Positions 10,033-18,767 of a DNA stretch of 64,000 bases are shown piece after piece. This stretch comes from Deefgea salmonis (GTDB lineage Bacteria > Pseudomonadota > Gammaproteobacteria > Burkholderiales > Chitinibacteraceae): assembly GCF_020531905.1 (NCBI RefSeq), contig NZ_JAJAWG010000001.1, positions 434,001 to 498,000 on the forward strand, in the 5' to 3' direction. Each line of letters opens with the position of its first letter. The first letter of the stretch is position 1. Both the position numbers and the translations under genes were made by a program. Under the pieces are notes generated by a model. The model was given only the letters and a program-made list of their open reading frames with translations. It was not told the DNA's origin and made no database searches.

Positions 10033-10070
10033 ACCTACTCCCTGAGATGTTTTTTTAATTAACGAATAAC

Positions 10071-10094
10071 AAAAGCGAGCACAAGGCTCGCCTT
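10071..10094 (-). terminator. Rho-independent terminator after the Mn exporter gene
   Basis: On the minus strand AAGGCGAGC–(5-nt loop)–GCTCGCTTTTG follows the GDT1-like gene by about 17 bp. The stem is GC-rich with a T-rich 3' side, isolating the riboswitch-controlled gene from the purine operon. Confidence 0.8.
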
Positions 10095-10111
10095 CTCTTT
10101 CAACTACTTTT

Positions 10112-10681
10112 TTAACCTGCAGCCCCCGTCAGAGCCAAGAGACCAAGAATGGCAAAAATACCCGCCGCGACAAAGCGAATCATTTGCAATAAATGCATTC
10201 GTTCTGCGATCCAACGTCCTAAATACACTGCAGGTACATTGGCGAGCATCATGCCTATCGTTGTTCCCATAACCACCTGCCACAATGGGGTGTACTTTAA
10301 AGCCAAAGCGACCGTTGCAATTTGCGTTTTATCACCGATTTCAGCAAAAAAGAACGCAATGGTTGTCGCAACAAACGCCCCGTAAGGCTTAACCTGTGAT
10401 TCTTCTTCGCTAATTTTATCTGGCACTAAAGCCCACGCTGCAATCGCCAAAAAGCCAAGCCCAACAATCCAGCGCAAAATATCAGCAGAAATCAAACCGG
10501 CCACCTGCTGCCCGATCCATGCGGCAGCAAAGTGATTCAAAACAGTTGCAACAAAAATGCCCGCCACAATCGGCAACGGCCGACGAAAACGGGCAGCAAG
10601 AATCAACGAAAGCAATTGTGTTTTATCACCCATCTCGGCAATAGCCACTACGCCAGTTGAAACTAACAACGTGTCAAACAT
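10112..10681 (-). CDS. TMEM165/GDT1 family (UPF0016) manganese exporter
   Basis: 189 residues, two symmetric halves each carrying the family signature E-x-G-D-K-T (AEMGDKTQ near residue 17, AEIGDKTQ near residue 112) within six hydrophobic helices. Members export Mn2+ or exchange cations for protons at the inner membrane. An in-frame upstream codon at 10717 lies inside the leader; the ATG at 10681 has GGAG 8 nt upstream and is clearly the start. The Mn2+ riboswitch immediately upstream supports a manganese role. Confidence 0.9.
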   Translation of the reverse strand: MFDTLLVSTGVVAIAEMGDKTQLLSLILAARFRRPLPIVAGIFVATVLNHFAAAWIGQQVAGLISADILRWIVGLGFLAIAAWALVPDKISEEESQVKPYGAFVATTIAFFFAEIGDKTQIATVALALKYTPLWQVVMGTTIGMMLANVPAVYLGRWIAERMHLLQMIRFVAAGIFAILGLLALTGAAG

Positions 10682-10689
10682 AAACAGCA

Positions 10690-10890
10690 CTCCGGATGGG
10701 CAGAAACAAGAAGTCATTGCGCGTAGCCCATCCAGGAATACACGACAACAACTTCAGGTCTCGTCAGGCGAAGCAACAGCTCGCTATCTATGCCATGCGT
10801 TAATTTGCAAATATGTTGACATAGATCCTACTCAAATCGCTGGGTTTTGGGCCCAACATCAAGGCAGGCGACTACTCCCCCGAAGGGTAA
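10690..10890 (-). promoter_or_regulatory. yybP-ykoY manganese riboswitch
   Basis: On the minus strand the leader holds the hallmark blocks in order: GGGGAGTAG (near 10875), GTCAACAT (near 10815) and GACGAGACC (near 10760), which form the Mn2+-binding helical junction. Downstream, GGATGGGC pairs with GCCCATCC (10726–10733 with 10694–10701), and the pairing can extend into the GGAG Shine-Dalgarno at 10693–10690. This suggests control at translation initiation, with Mn2+ binding freeing the ribosome site. The outer boundaries are approximate. Confidence 0.88.
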
Positions 10891-10941
10891 GGCGGCATTT
10901 TAATGCTTTTTATGGCCTAAGTGCAAATCGGGGTTTACCCG

Positions 10942-11403
10942 CTAACGTAAAGCTTGCAAAATGCCATCGCATGCATCTTCGATCAAATCGAGCACTAACT
11001 CAAAACCGGCATCACCACCATAATAAGGATCTGGCACTTCACGCTCGCTCGATTGCGTCGCAAAACTCATAAATAAACGCAATTTGTGCTGATGGGCCGC
11101 AGGGCAATGCTGTTTCAAGTAAGCTAGGTGACTGTTATCCATCGCCAGAATCAAGTCATACTCAGCAAAATCCATCGCACTCACTTGCCTAGCCCGTAAA
11201 GCCGATAAATCATAGCCTCGGCGCAAGGCATGCTTTTGCGCCCGTCGATCGGGTGCCTCACCCACGTGATAGCTTTGCGTTCCGGCAGAATCAACTTCAA
11301 TGTGCCCCGCTAAATGCTGCGCCAGCACTTGATGTCGCAACACACCATCGGCCGTCGGGCTGCGACAAATATTGCCAGTACAAACCATCAGCACTTTTTG
11401 CAT
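10942..11403 (-). CDS. Low-molecular-weight protein-tyrosine phosphatase
   Basis: 153 residues. The catalytic P-loop C-x5-R is at the N-terminus (VCTGNICRSPTAD) and the general-acid aspartate is in PDPYYGG near the C-terminus, so the enzyme looks active. Low-molecular-weight PTPs dephosphorylate phosphotyrosine; in bacteria some pair with exopolysaccharide BY-kinases, but no such genes are here. It lies between the serine deaminase gene and the riboswitch, same strand. Confidence 0.92.
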   Translation of the reverse strand: MQKVLMVCTGNICRSPTADGVLRHQVLAQHLAGHIEVDSAGTQSYHVGEAPDRRAQKHALRRGYDLSALRARQVSAMDFAEYDLILAMDNSHLAYLKQHCPAAHQHKLRLFMSFATQSSEREVPDPYYGGDAGFELVLDLIEDACDGILQALR

Positions 11404-11426
11404 CTACTTGCCTCCCGTTTATTGGG

Positions 11427-12794
11427 TTAACACGCCGGCACACCCACCGTCAGCGCCAAACCACCTAAGGATGTTTCCTTATAGATATTATGCATATCCA
11501 TGCCCGTGCGGTACATCGTCGCAATGACTTCGTCTAGGCTCACCTTGTGCTCGCCGTTTTCCATTAACGCCAATTGCGCGACTTTAATCGCTTTTTCAGC
11601 AGCAACACCATTGCGTTCTACACACGGAATTTGCACCAAGCCACCAACAGGATCACACGTTAAGCCAAGATGATGTTCCATGCCGATTTCAGCCGCATTT
11701 TCAACTTGCTCTAATGTCCCGCCGAGTACCGCACAATACGCACCCGCCGCCATGGAACACGCCACGCCCACTTCACCTTGACAGCCGACTTCAGCGCCAG
11801 AAATAGACGCATTCATTTTATACAACATGCCAATCGCGGCAGCCGTTAGCAAAAAGTCCACCACGCCAGCATCATTAGCGTTGGGGGTAAAATTGCGATA
11901 GTACTGCAAAACAGCTGGGATAATCCCCGCCGCACCATTGGTCGGTGCAGTGACAATGCGGCCACCACTGGCATTTTCTTCTGAAACGGCAATCGCATAA
12001 ATCATCGGCCACAACATGAAATCAGCGCGCCCAGTCAGTTGCATACCGACCATTTTGCGGAAAATCCCCGGCGCTCGACGTTTTACATGATAGCCACCGG
12101 GCAACTCACCTTCACGGGTACAGCCATTATGAATGCACTGCTGCATCACATTGGCGATTTCCAATAACTGCGCACGCACAGTCACTTCCGATTGCGTGGC
12201 CAGCTCATTGGCCAACATAATCTGAGCGATTGTTTTACCCTCTGTACGGCAATGCGCTAATAAATCAGCCGCATTTTGAAATGGAAACGGCACCGGTGTG
12301 GATTCACGCGTTTGGCCAAATTCAGCCTCACTCACCACAAATCCGCCACCAATCGAGAAGAACACATCGTTGGCTAATTCAACACCCTCAACATCAAAAG
12401 CGCGAAAGCGCAGACCATTTGAATGTTGCTTTAAAAATAAATGCTTATGCAACTGAACATCTTGGTGGAAATCAAAAGCAATCGGATGTGTGCCGGCAAG
12501 CAATAATTGTGCGTCTGGCGCCTTGAGTTGTTTTAGACGTAAGTCCACCCGTTCAGGCGCAACAAACTTAGGGGTATCGCCCTCTAGACCAACCAAAGCA
12601 GCGCTAACAGAGCCATGCCCCTCACCAGTCAATGCCAGTGAACCATAAAAATCAACCGAGACACGGCGAATTTGCAGCAATTGGCCTTGGGCCATTAAAT
12701 CGTCAACAAACGTTTTTGCGGCCACCATCGGCCCCACTGTATGAGAACTTGATGGGCCAATACCAATTTTAAATAAATCAAAAACACTTAACAT
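11427..12794 (-). CDS. sdaA: L-serine ammonia-lyase (single-chain, iron–sulfur)
   Basis: 455 residues. Deaminates L-serine to pyruvate and ammonia using a [4Fe-4S] cluster. The N-terminal beta domain starts [21 protein letters not shown], and the C-terminal alpha domain has the cysteines of [16 protein letters not shown] and [18 protein letters not shown]. Two ATGs are adjacent; the second (12794) has better spacing from GGGAG and matches the family N-terminus. The gene is downstream of an amino-acid transporter, consistent with serine catabolism, but a terminator-like hairpin lies between them. Confidence 0.94.
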   Translation of the reverse strand: MLSVFDLFKIGIGPSSSHTVGPMVAAKTFVDDLMAQGQLLQIRRVSVDFYGSLALTGEGHGSVSAALVGLEGDTPKFVAPERVDLRLKQLKAPDAQLLLAGTHPIAFDFHQDVQLHKHLFLKQHSNGLRFRAFDVEGVELANDVFFSIGGGFVVSEAEFGQTRESTPVPFPFQNAADLLAHCRTEGKTIAQIMLANELATQSEVTVRAQLLEIANVMQQCIHNGCTREGELPGGYHVKRRAPGIFRKMVGMQLTGRADFMLWPMIYAIAVSEENASGGRIVTAPTNGAAGIIPAVLQYYRNFTPNANDAGVVDFLLTAAAIGMLYKMNASISGAEVGCQGEVGVACSMAAGAYCAVLGGTLEQVENAAEIGMEHHLGLTCDPVGGLVQIPCVERNGVAAEKAIKVAQLALMENGEHKVSLDEVIATMYRTGMDMHNIYKETSLGGLALTVGVPAC

Positions 12795-12839
12795 CATTCA
12801 CTCCCGTCAGCAGGATCACCGCCAACTGCTAAATAAAAT

Positions 12840-12870
12840 GGATCAGACGAGCGATGAGCCCGACTGATCC
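12840..12870 (-). terminator. Hairpin terminator between the serine transporter gene and sdaA
   Basis: On the minus strand GGATCAG-T-CGGGC…GCTCG-T-CTGATCC is followed by ATTTTATTT. Stem interruptions are symmetric. It may terminate, or partly attenuate, transcription from the transporter gene into sdaA. Confidence 0.65.
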
Positions 12871-12907
12871 AGCAAATCAAAACCAACTCATTAAGTATCG
12901 GTGCAAA

Positions 12908-14143
12908 TTACAAATAACTGCCGACAAAGTCACCCACAATCCCGATCAAACCCATTACAAAGATAAAACCAGCCATTTTTGATTGATAAATAAACAAGCG
13001 CGGAATTCGTTTCATCAACATCACCGGCATTAAGTAAGCATAAATCGCAATAATCGGCGCAGACAACGCCCCGATGATTTTCAAAATTGGCGGGTTATAT
13101 ACGGCCAAGAACCACAAACCAATCATCATCACCAGCGTCACAATCATATTGATTTTTTTGCGATTTAATTTCGCTTCCGCCGCTGGATTGTTCCAAGTCA
13201 TCACCCGAGTCGTAATGCCAACCAAACCCTCACGAGTGCCGACAAAGTGACCAAAATACGAGCTGGCAATCGCAAGAAAGGCGATCAGCGGAATCAGATA
13301 TTGCAAGAATGGTTGCGACACAATCAAAGAAACCGTCGTCAAAATATCAACGTTTTTCGCTTGCGACATCGCCAACACTTCAGGCGAAGTGGCCAGTACC
13401 ATCGAGAAAACGAAAAACATCACAAACACCAACAAAATCAACGAAGTCCACTTGATAATGCCATCGGTACGTTGCACCGCTTCTTCAGCAGAATATTGCG
13501 AGCGGTAAGATGCCGCTAACGTCGAGCATACTGGAGAGAAATTCATCGCAAAAACGAGCACAGGAAACAATAACAGCATGTTTTTAAACACATCACCGAC
13601 TTCAAATGGTGCGCTTAAAATCGCGGTGTTCCATTGCGGGATCATATAAATTGACAACCCGGCCAGCATAATAATCAACGGAAAAGTCATCATGGAAGTA
13701 ACGCGGACCATGAATTTTTCACCCGCCAAAATCACTCCCGTTAAACCGGCCAAGAGCAAGAACGTCAACACGGTGCGCGAAGTACCTTCCACGCCCATTT
13801 GATTATGTAAGAAAGACTCAACAATATTGGTCACACCGGTGGCGTAACCCACGCAAATGGTCACAATCGACAAGAAGTACAAAATAGAAACGGCAAAACC
13901 CACATTACGGCCAAGGTCATATTCAACTGCGCCGATAATGTCTGTCGGCTGAGGGCAAGATGCAACAACCCGTGTAATCCCACGATGGGCAACAAACGTA
14001 ATTGGGAAAATAATTGCCGTTAAAATCAACATCGGCCAAATTCCACCCAAACCAGCACGAATAGGGAGGTATAAGATCCCAGCCCCCACCGCTGTTCCGA
14101 AGCACGTCAATACCCATTCCCAATCTTTACGATCTAACGACAT
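12908..14143 (-). CDS. Serine/threonine-type amino acid transporter (HAAAP/SdaC family)
   Basis: 411 residues, about 11 hydrophobic helices. The N-terminus DWEWVLTCFGTAVGAGILYLPI is the first helix of HAAAP proton–amino acid symporters such as SdaC, TdcC and YhaO. Position directly before sdaA suggests serine uptake feeding deamination. The frame is open 36 codons further upstream, but the ATG at 14143 has AGGGG at 7-nt spacing and matches the family start. A long hairpin in the leader ends 4 nt before this Shine-Dalgarno. Confidence 0.85.
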   Translation of the reverse strand: MSLDRKDWEWVLTCFGTAVGAGILYLPIRAGLGGIWPMLILTAIIFPITFVAHRGITRVVASCPQPTDIIGAVEYDLGRNVGFAVSILYFLSIVTICVGYATGVTNIVESFLHNQMGVEGTSRTVLTFLLLAGLTGVILAGEKFMVRVTSMMTFPLIIMLAGLSIYMIPQWNTAILSAPFEVGDVFKNMLLLFPVLVFAMNFSPVCSTLAASYRSQYSAEEAVQRTDGIIKWTSLILLVFVMFFVFSMVLATSPEVLAMSQAKNVDILTTVSLIVSQPFLQYLIPLIAFLAIASSYFGHFVGTREGLVGITTRVMTWNNPAAEAKLNRKKINMIVTLVMMIGLWFLAVYNPPILKIIGALSAPIIAIYAYLMPVMLMKRIPRLFIYQSKMAGFIFVMGLIGIVGDFVGSYL

Positions 14144-14159
14144 ATGCCAACCCCTAAAA

Positions 14160-14210
14160 TAATAGCGCCACACACTGACGTACAGTATGTAGTCGATGTG
14201 GGCGCTATTA
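14160..14210 (-). promoter_or_regulatory. Leader hairpin abutting the transporter ribosome-binding site
   Basis: TAATAGCGCC (14160–14169) and GGCGCTATTA (14201–14210) are perfect 10-bp arms. On the minus strand the stem is followed directly by TTTT, then AGGGG, then ATG, so it resembles a terminator placed just before the start codon. An attenuator or a translation-controlling structure is possible; no known riboswitch class is recognised. Confidence 0.5.
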
Positions 14211-14294
14211 CACGCGATCTGCATAAATAAAACTGTGACAAATTTACACAAAAACCTTACATTCTGATTGGCGTTTGATTTTTAACAATAAACC

Positions 14295-14313
14295 TAAAAA
14301 AGCTAGGGCTTTA
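14295..14313 (-). terminator. Possible weak terminator after the Atm1-type gene
   Basis: On the minus strand AAAGC–CCTA–GCTTTTTT about 35 bp past the ABC gene stop. The stem is short (5 bp), so this is only a weak candidate. Confidence 0.3.
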
Positions 14314-14346
14314 CTGTATATATTTTTAAAATAAAACCCGAATTAC

Positions 14347-16122
14347 TTACTCGGCACTCAACTGCAACGCCCACATTTGGGCGTAAACGCCATCCAAAGC
14401 CAACAATTGTCGGTGGCTGCCGCGCTCAACAATGCAGCCGTCGCGCATCACCAAGATTTCATCGGCATCCGATATCGTCGACAAGCGATGCGCCACAACC
14501 AAAGTTGTTCGATTTAGAGAAATCGCTTTTAATTCAGCTTGAATGGCTTTTTCCGTATGAGAGTCAAGCGCACTGGTGGCCTCATCAAAAATCAAAATTG
14601 GCGGGTTTTTCAAGACGGTACGCGCAATCGCTACCCTTTGCTTTTCGCCTCCTGACAGTTTCAAACCACGCTCACCAACAGTGGTTTCAAAACCATCAGG
14701 CAGACTCATAATAAAATCATAGATATGCGCTGATTTTGCCGCCTCAATCACTTCATCACGACTGGCGCTTGGTTTTCCGTAAGCAATGTTGTAGTAAATT
14801 GTGTCGTTAAACAAAACCGTATCTTGCGGAACAATCCCAATGTGCGAGCGCAAACTGGCTTGCGTTAAATCACGCAAATCAACGCCATTAATACAAATTG
14901 AGCCTGAGTTCACATCGTAAAAGCGATACAACAAGCGCGACAAGGTCGATTTGCCCGCGCCACTGGCACCAACCACCGCCACCGTTTTGCCTGCAGGGAT
15001 GCTAAAGCTCACATCGTGCAGAATCTGCCGATTGGGCTCATACGCAAAATCAACCTGCGAGAACGTAATGGCCGCACTGCTCGTTTGCAAAGCTTGCGCA
15101 TTCGTCTTGTCTTTGATTTCTGCGCCCTTACTCATTAAGCCAAACATTTTTTCCATATCGGCTAAAGAGTTTTTAATTTCACGGTAAACAAAGCCCAAAA
15201 AATTCAGTGGCGCATACAGTTGTAATAAGAACGCATTCACCAATACCAAATCACCCAACGTCATCGTGCCTTTCACCACGCCATCGGCCGCCATCCCCAC
15301 CAACAGCGTGACCCCGACGGCAATAATAATGGCCTGGCCGGCATTTAAAAATGACAAAGACACTTGATTGCGCACTGCTGCGCCTTCCCATTGCTGCATA
15401 CTGGCGTCGTAACGTTCGGCTTCCCAGCGCTCGTTGCCGAAATACTTCACGGTTTCATAATTAATTAAACTATCAATAGCCCGGGTATTGGCATTGGAAT
15501 CTAAAACATTCATTTCACGCCGATAGCGCATCCGCCACTCGGTAACGCCCAGCGTAAATGCGATATAAACTGCGACGGTTGCAAATGTGACTGCGGCAAA
15601 CCACCAGTCATATTTTTTAAGCAAAATCACCGCCACTAAAGCAATTTCAACCAAGGTCGGCAAAATATTGAACAACATAAAGTTCAATAAAAACGCAATC
15701 CCTTTGGTGCCGCGATCAATATCGCGACTCATGCCGCCAGTTTGGCGCTCCAGATGAAAGCGCAACGACAAACGATGCAAATGCTCAAACACCTGCAAGG
15801 CCACCCGGCGAATAGCACCTTGCGTGACTTTGGCAAACACCGCATCGCGCATCTCACCAAACACCGCCGAGCTCAGACGCAGTGCGCCATAGGCCAAAAT
15901 TAACGTCAGTGGCAGCACTAAAGCCTGATTTTGCACGTCCAGATGATCAACGATGTCTTTGAGTACCAAGGGCACCGACACATTGGCGAGTTTGGCGGCA
16001 ATCAGCAAACTAAGCGCAGCAAAAACTCGAAACTTATATTGCATCAAGTAAGGCAATAAGGTGGATAAGGTTTGCCAATCTTTACGCGGTGGCTTTGATT
16101 TGTTTTCTACTGTTGATGTCAT
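14347..16122 (-). CDS. Atm1/HMT1-type ABC exporter (fused permease–ATPase)
   Basis: 591 residues. Six transmembrane helices in about residues 30–310, then a full ATPase domain with Walker A GASGAGKST, signature LSGGEKQRVAIAR, Walker B ILIFDEATSALD and H-loop VAHRLST. Its extent and the TM-domain sequence resemble ABCB7/Atm1-type exporters, which in bacteria move glutathione–metal adducts; this substrate is inferred from the family. Its ATG overlaps the apaG stop by one base (TAATG), implying coupling. Confidence 0.85.
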   Translation of the reverse strand: MTSTVENKSKPPRKDWQTLSTLLPYLMQYKFRVFAALSLLIAAKLANVSVPLVLKDIVDHLDVQNQALVLPLTLILAYGALRLSSAVFGEMRDAVFAKVTQGAIRRVALQVFEHLHRLSLRFHLERQTGGMSRDIDRGTKGIAFLLNFMLFNILPTLVEIALVAVILLKKYDWWFAAVTFATVAVYIAFTLGVTEWRMRYRREMNVLDSNANTRAIDSLINYETVKYFGNERWEAERYDASMQQWEGAAVRNQVSLSFLNAGQAIIIAVGVTLLVGMAADGVVKGTMTLGDLVLVNAFLLQLYAPLNFLGFVYREIKNSLADMEKMFGLMSKGAEIKDKTNAQALQTSSAAITFSQVDFAYEPNRQILHDVSFSIPAGKTVAVVGASGAGKSTLSRLLYRFYDVNSGSICINGVDLRDLTQASLRSHIGIVPQDTVLFNDTIYYNIAYGKPSASRDEVIEAAKSAHIYDFIMSLPDGFETTVGERGLKLSGGEKQRVAIARTVLKNPPILIFDEATSALDSHTEKAIQAELKAISLNRTTLVVAHRLSTISDADEILVMRDGCIVERGSHRQLLALDGVYAQMWALQLSAE

Positions 16123-16499
16123 TAATGCAATGTCCGAGGCATAGAAAGAATAAATGGCGCAATCGTGGCTTCAAATTCAGTACCATCGGCCGCCATCATT
16201 TGGTAGCTACCATACATGGTGCCAACCGGCGCATTGAGCGTCACGCCGCTGGTATATTCAAAAGACTCACCCGGTGCAATCTCAGGATGTTCACCCACCA
16301 CCCCCAAACCGCGCACTTCTTGTTTTTGGCCTTGGCCATCTTCAATCACCCAGTGCCGTGCCATCAACTTAGCGGGCACGTTGCCTTCATTGGTAATGGT
16401 AATTTGATAGGCAAAAGTGTATTGCTCGGCACTTTCATTGGATTGCTCGGCAAGATAAAACGGCCGAGCCGTCACGCTAATTTTATAAGTGGCTTCCAA
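16122..16499 (-). CDS. apaG: Co2+/Mg2+ efflux-associated protein ApaG
   Basis: 125 residues, a single fibronectin-like beta-sandwich domain. Diagnostic segments are FAYQITITNEG, ARHWVIEDGQG, VVGEHPEIAPGESFEYTSG and PVGTMYGSYQM. The biochemical role is not settled; in enterobacteria it is linked to Co2+ resistance. It is divergent from rpe and one-base-overlapped with the Atm1-type exporter gene, so both may belong to one metal-related unit. Confidence 0.93.
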   Translation of the reverse strand: MEATYKISVTARPFYLAEQSNESAEQYTFAYQITITNEGNVPAKLMARHWVIEDGQGQKQEVRGLGVVGEHPEIAPGESFEYTSGVTLNAPVGTMYGSYQMMAADGTEFEATIAPFILSMPRTLH

Positions 16500-16654
16500 T
16501 TTAAAATTCTCCGTATGTCCTGTGGTAGATCAGGGCGATGTGGCAGTTTACCAGCGTGGCGAACGCATATTGAGCAAAGTCATCTTGTTTTCGCGTTAAA
16601 CTGGCACACTAGAGCCTACTAGTGCCTATTCTTGCCTTCTTAGGAGCCGGATTC

Positions 16655-17332
16655 ATGACTTATCGCATCGCCCCAAGTATTTTATCGGCTGACTTTGCCC
16701 GTTTGGGTGAAGAAGTAAAAAACGTTATCGCTGCTGGCGCCGACATCATTCACTTTGATGTCATGGATAACCATTATGTGCCTAATCTCACCATAGGTCC
16801 TTTGGTTTGCGATGCCATCCGGCCATGGACCGACGCGCCGATTGATGTGCATTTAATGGTAAAACCGGTTGATCGTATTATCCCCGACTTTGCCAAAGCG
16901 GGCGCCAACATCATTACTTTCCACCCCGAAGCCTCTGAGCATATTGATCGCTCTTTAGGTTTAATTAAAGAATCGGGCTGTAAAGCGGGTTTAGTCTTTA
17001 ATCCGGCCACACCACTGCATTACCTTGACTACGTGATGGACAAAATTGACATGATTTTGCTGATGTCAGTCAATCCCGGTTATGGCGGCCAATCCTTTAT
17101 TGCCGAAACTTTAGTCAAAGCACGGCAAGCGCGCGCTTTAATCGATGCTTATACCGCCAAAACTGGCCGTGAAATCTGGCTGGAAATCGATGGCGGGGTC
17201 AAAGTCGACAATATTGCCGCGTGTGCGGCGGCGGGCGTCGATACCTTTGTTGCGGGTTCCGCTATTTATGGCCAACCCGATTACAAAACCGTCATTGACC
17301 AAATGCGCGCCGAACTGGCCAAGGTGGCGTAA
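16655..17332 (+). CDS. rpe: Ribulose-phosphate 3-epimerase
   Basis: 225 residues. Interconverts ribulose 5-phosphate and xylulose 5-phosphate. The TIM-barrel metal-site segments are clear: [41 protein letters not shown] and EIDGGV. The frame is open upstream to 16622, but the ATG at 16655 follows AGGAG at 8 nt and matches the family N-terminus. First gene of a plus-strand run into the trp genes; divergent from apaG. Confidence 0.96.
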   Translation: MTYRIAPSILSADFARLGEEVKNVIAAGADIIHFDVMDNHYVPNLTIGPLVCDAIRPWTDAPIDVHLMVKPVDRIIPDFAKAGANIITFHPEASEHIDRSLGLIKESGCKAGLVFNPATPLHYLDYVMDKIDMILLMSVNPGYGGQSFIAETLVKARQARALIDAYTAKTGREIWLEIDGGVKVDNIAACAAAGVDTFVAGSAIYGQPDYKTVIDQMRAELAKVA

Positions 17333-17670
17333 TGCAGCTGCTGCACAATCCACGCTGTAGCAAAAGCCGCGAGGCCCTGAGCGAACTGAACGCCTTAGGG
17401 CATTCGCCAGAGGTTCGTCTTTACCTTGAGAACGCGCTGAGCGCCGATGAAATCACGGCTTTACTGGCGATGCTCGACATCGCCGCGCTGGATTTAGTGC
17501 GGCAAAAAGAACCGCTTTGGGCTGAGTTATGCCAAGGGCGAGTATTAAGCGCAGCGCAGATTATCGAGCACCTCGCTGCGCACCCCCAGTTGATCGAGCG
17601 GCCGGTTTTAATTCACCAAGGCAAAGCAGCAATCGGCCGCCCTTTTACACGCTTACTGACTATTTTGTAA
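17332..17670 (+). CDS. ArsC/Spx-family thioredoxin-fold protein (arsenate reductase-like)
   Basis: 112 residues. The N-terminal LLHNPRCSKSR contains the single catalytic-type cysteine of glutaredoxin-coupled ArsC, and RPVLIHQGKAAIGRP is the conserved C-terminal block. No ars operon genes are nearby, so an arsenate role is uncertain; many such stand-alone proteins have unknown substrates. Start overlaps the rpe stop by one base (TAATG). Confidence 0.82.
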   Translation: MQLLHNPRCSKSREALSELNALGHSPEVRLYLENALSADEITALLAMLDIAALDLVRQKEPLWAELCQGRVLSAAQIIEHLAAHPQLIERPVLIHQGKAAIGRPFTRLLTIL

Positions 17671-17729
17671 ATCGATACGATCAATGGCGTTTTTTGACTT
17701 AGATTTTTGCAGACATGAATGAGGCTTCA

Positions 17730-18395
17730 ATGAGTATTATTGCTTGTGCATTTGACCTTGACGGCACTTTAGTCGATTCAATCCATGATTTAGCCCGTGC
17801 CGCCAATTTAGCGCGCGCCGACGCGAGACTGTCCCCACTGGAAAGTGATCGCGTTGCCAGCTTTGTTGGTGATGGCGCCGCCAGTTTAGTCGCAAGGGTA
17901 TTGGCTGACAGCCATGATGCAGAATATACCGGCAGTGATATACAGCGTGAGGGTATGCTGAGCTTTAATGCGCACTACCTTGCAGGCCTGCATATCGCAA
18001 CGCGCTTTTACCCTAAAGTACTCGCCACCTTACATCTACTGCGCGAGCGGCAAGTTCCATTAGCACTGGTTACCAATAAACCAGAACGCTTCACCCTGCC
18101 TTTGCTACGCGAGTTGGGTATCGACACGCATTTTGAGGTGGTGGTCGCTGGCGACACTGTCAGCAATAAAAAACCCTCTGCTGATCCGCTCCTGTATGCC
18201 GCCAGCCGATTAAACGTACCCACCAGTCAGTTGCTGATGGTCGGTGACTCAATCAACGATGTATTGTCAGCAAGGGCGGCGGGCTGCCCTGTACTGACAG
18301 TCAGTTATGGTTATGGCAGCGACGTTGAATCACTCAATGCCGATGCGGTAATTCATAGCTTTGCTGATTTATGTGACTTTCTCGATCTCGCTTAA
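17730..18395 (+). CDS. gph: Phosphoglycolate phosphatase (HAD family)
   Basis: 221 residues. HAD motifs: FDLDGTLVD (I), VTNKPER (II), K in SNKKPSADPLL (III) and MVGDSINDVLSARAAG (IV). It hydrolyses 2-phosphoglycolate. rpe–gph–trpE order is common in proteobacteria and supports Gph rather than another HAD enzyme. An ATG five codons upstream (17715) is possible, but TGAGG lies 5 nt before the ATG at 17730. Confidence 0.9.
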   Translation: MSIIACAFDLDGTLVDSIHDLARAANLARADARLSPLESDRVASFVGDGAASLVARVLADSHDAEYTGSDIQREGMLSFNAHYLAGLHIATRFYPKVLATLHLLRERQVPLALVTNKPERFTLPLLRELGIDTHFEVVVAGDTVSNKKPSADPLLYAASRLNVPTSQLLMVGDSINDVLSARAAGCPVLTVSYGYGSDVESLNADAVIHSFADLCDFLDLA

Positions 18396-18767
18396 ACACA
18401 ACGCTTGGGCAGGCTAAAGCCACGTCATTAACGTCAGCGAATTTAAGTTTGAACATTGAAGGTGATGCACAAATCAAATCGCTGACTATGGTTCCAGCTG
18501 ACCGCGTGATTGGGCAGCAATAGCCGATTTAACGCTTATTGCTTGCGAACAAATCTATTTCTTCGCAAGCAATGTCACACCGATTGCGCGTGAATTTGAC
18601 GGTCTTGTTCAGTTCACGCACAATTGGGGCTTACTTCTCGATTTAAATAGATATCAATCCACATGGCTTTTTACTCCGCACAGCAGCAATACGCAATTTT
18701 TGAATGGCGATGGCGTCGCTGATCTCGCGCGCAGACGTCCTTCTTCTATTCTATTTGGAGTAACACC
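18396..18767 (+). other. Long gap between gph and trpE with possible gene remnant
   Basis: 372 bp without a recognised gene. Two open stretches in different frames follow each other: one ends with TAG at about 18527, the next runs from 18502 to a stop at 18771 (about 89 codons) with no ATG. They may be an eroded, frameshifted gene, but I do not recognise a family. A 12-bp perfect inverted repeat, ATTGCTTGCGAA/TTCGCAAGCAAT, sits at 18538–18573 without a T-run. No trp leader peptide with tandem Trp codons was found. A GGAG Shine-Dalgarno for trpE ends the region. Confidence 0.35.

Noticed and set aside
10682-10717. Upstream start for the GDT1-like exporter
   Set aside because: It lies within the riboswitch expression platform; GGAG at 10690–10693 fixes the start at 10681.
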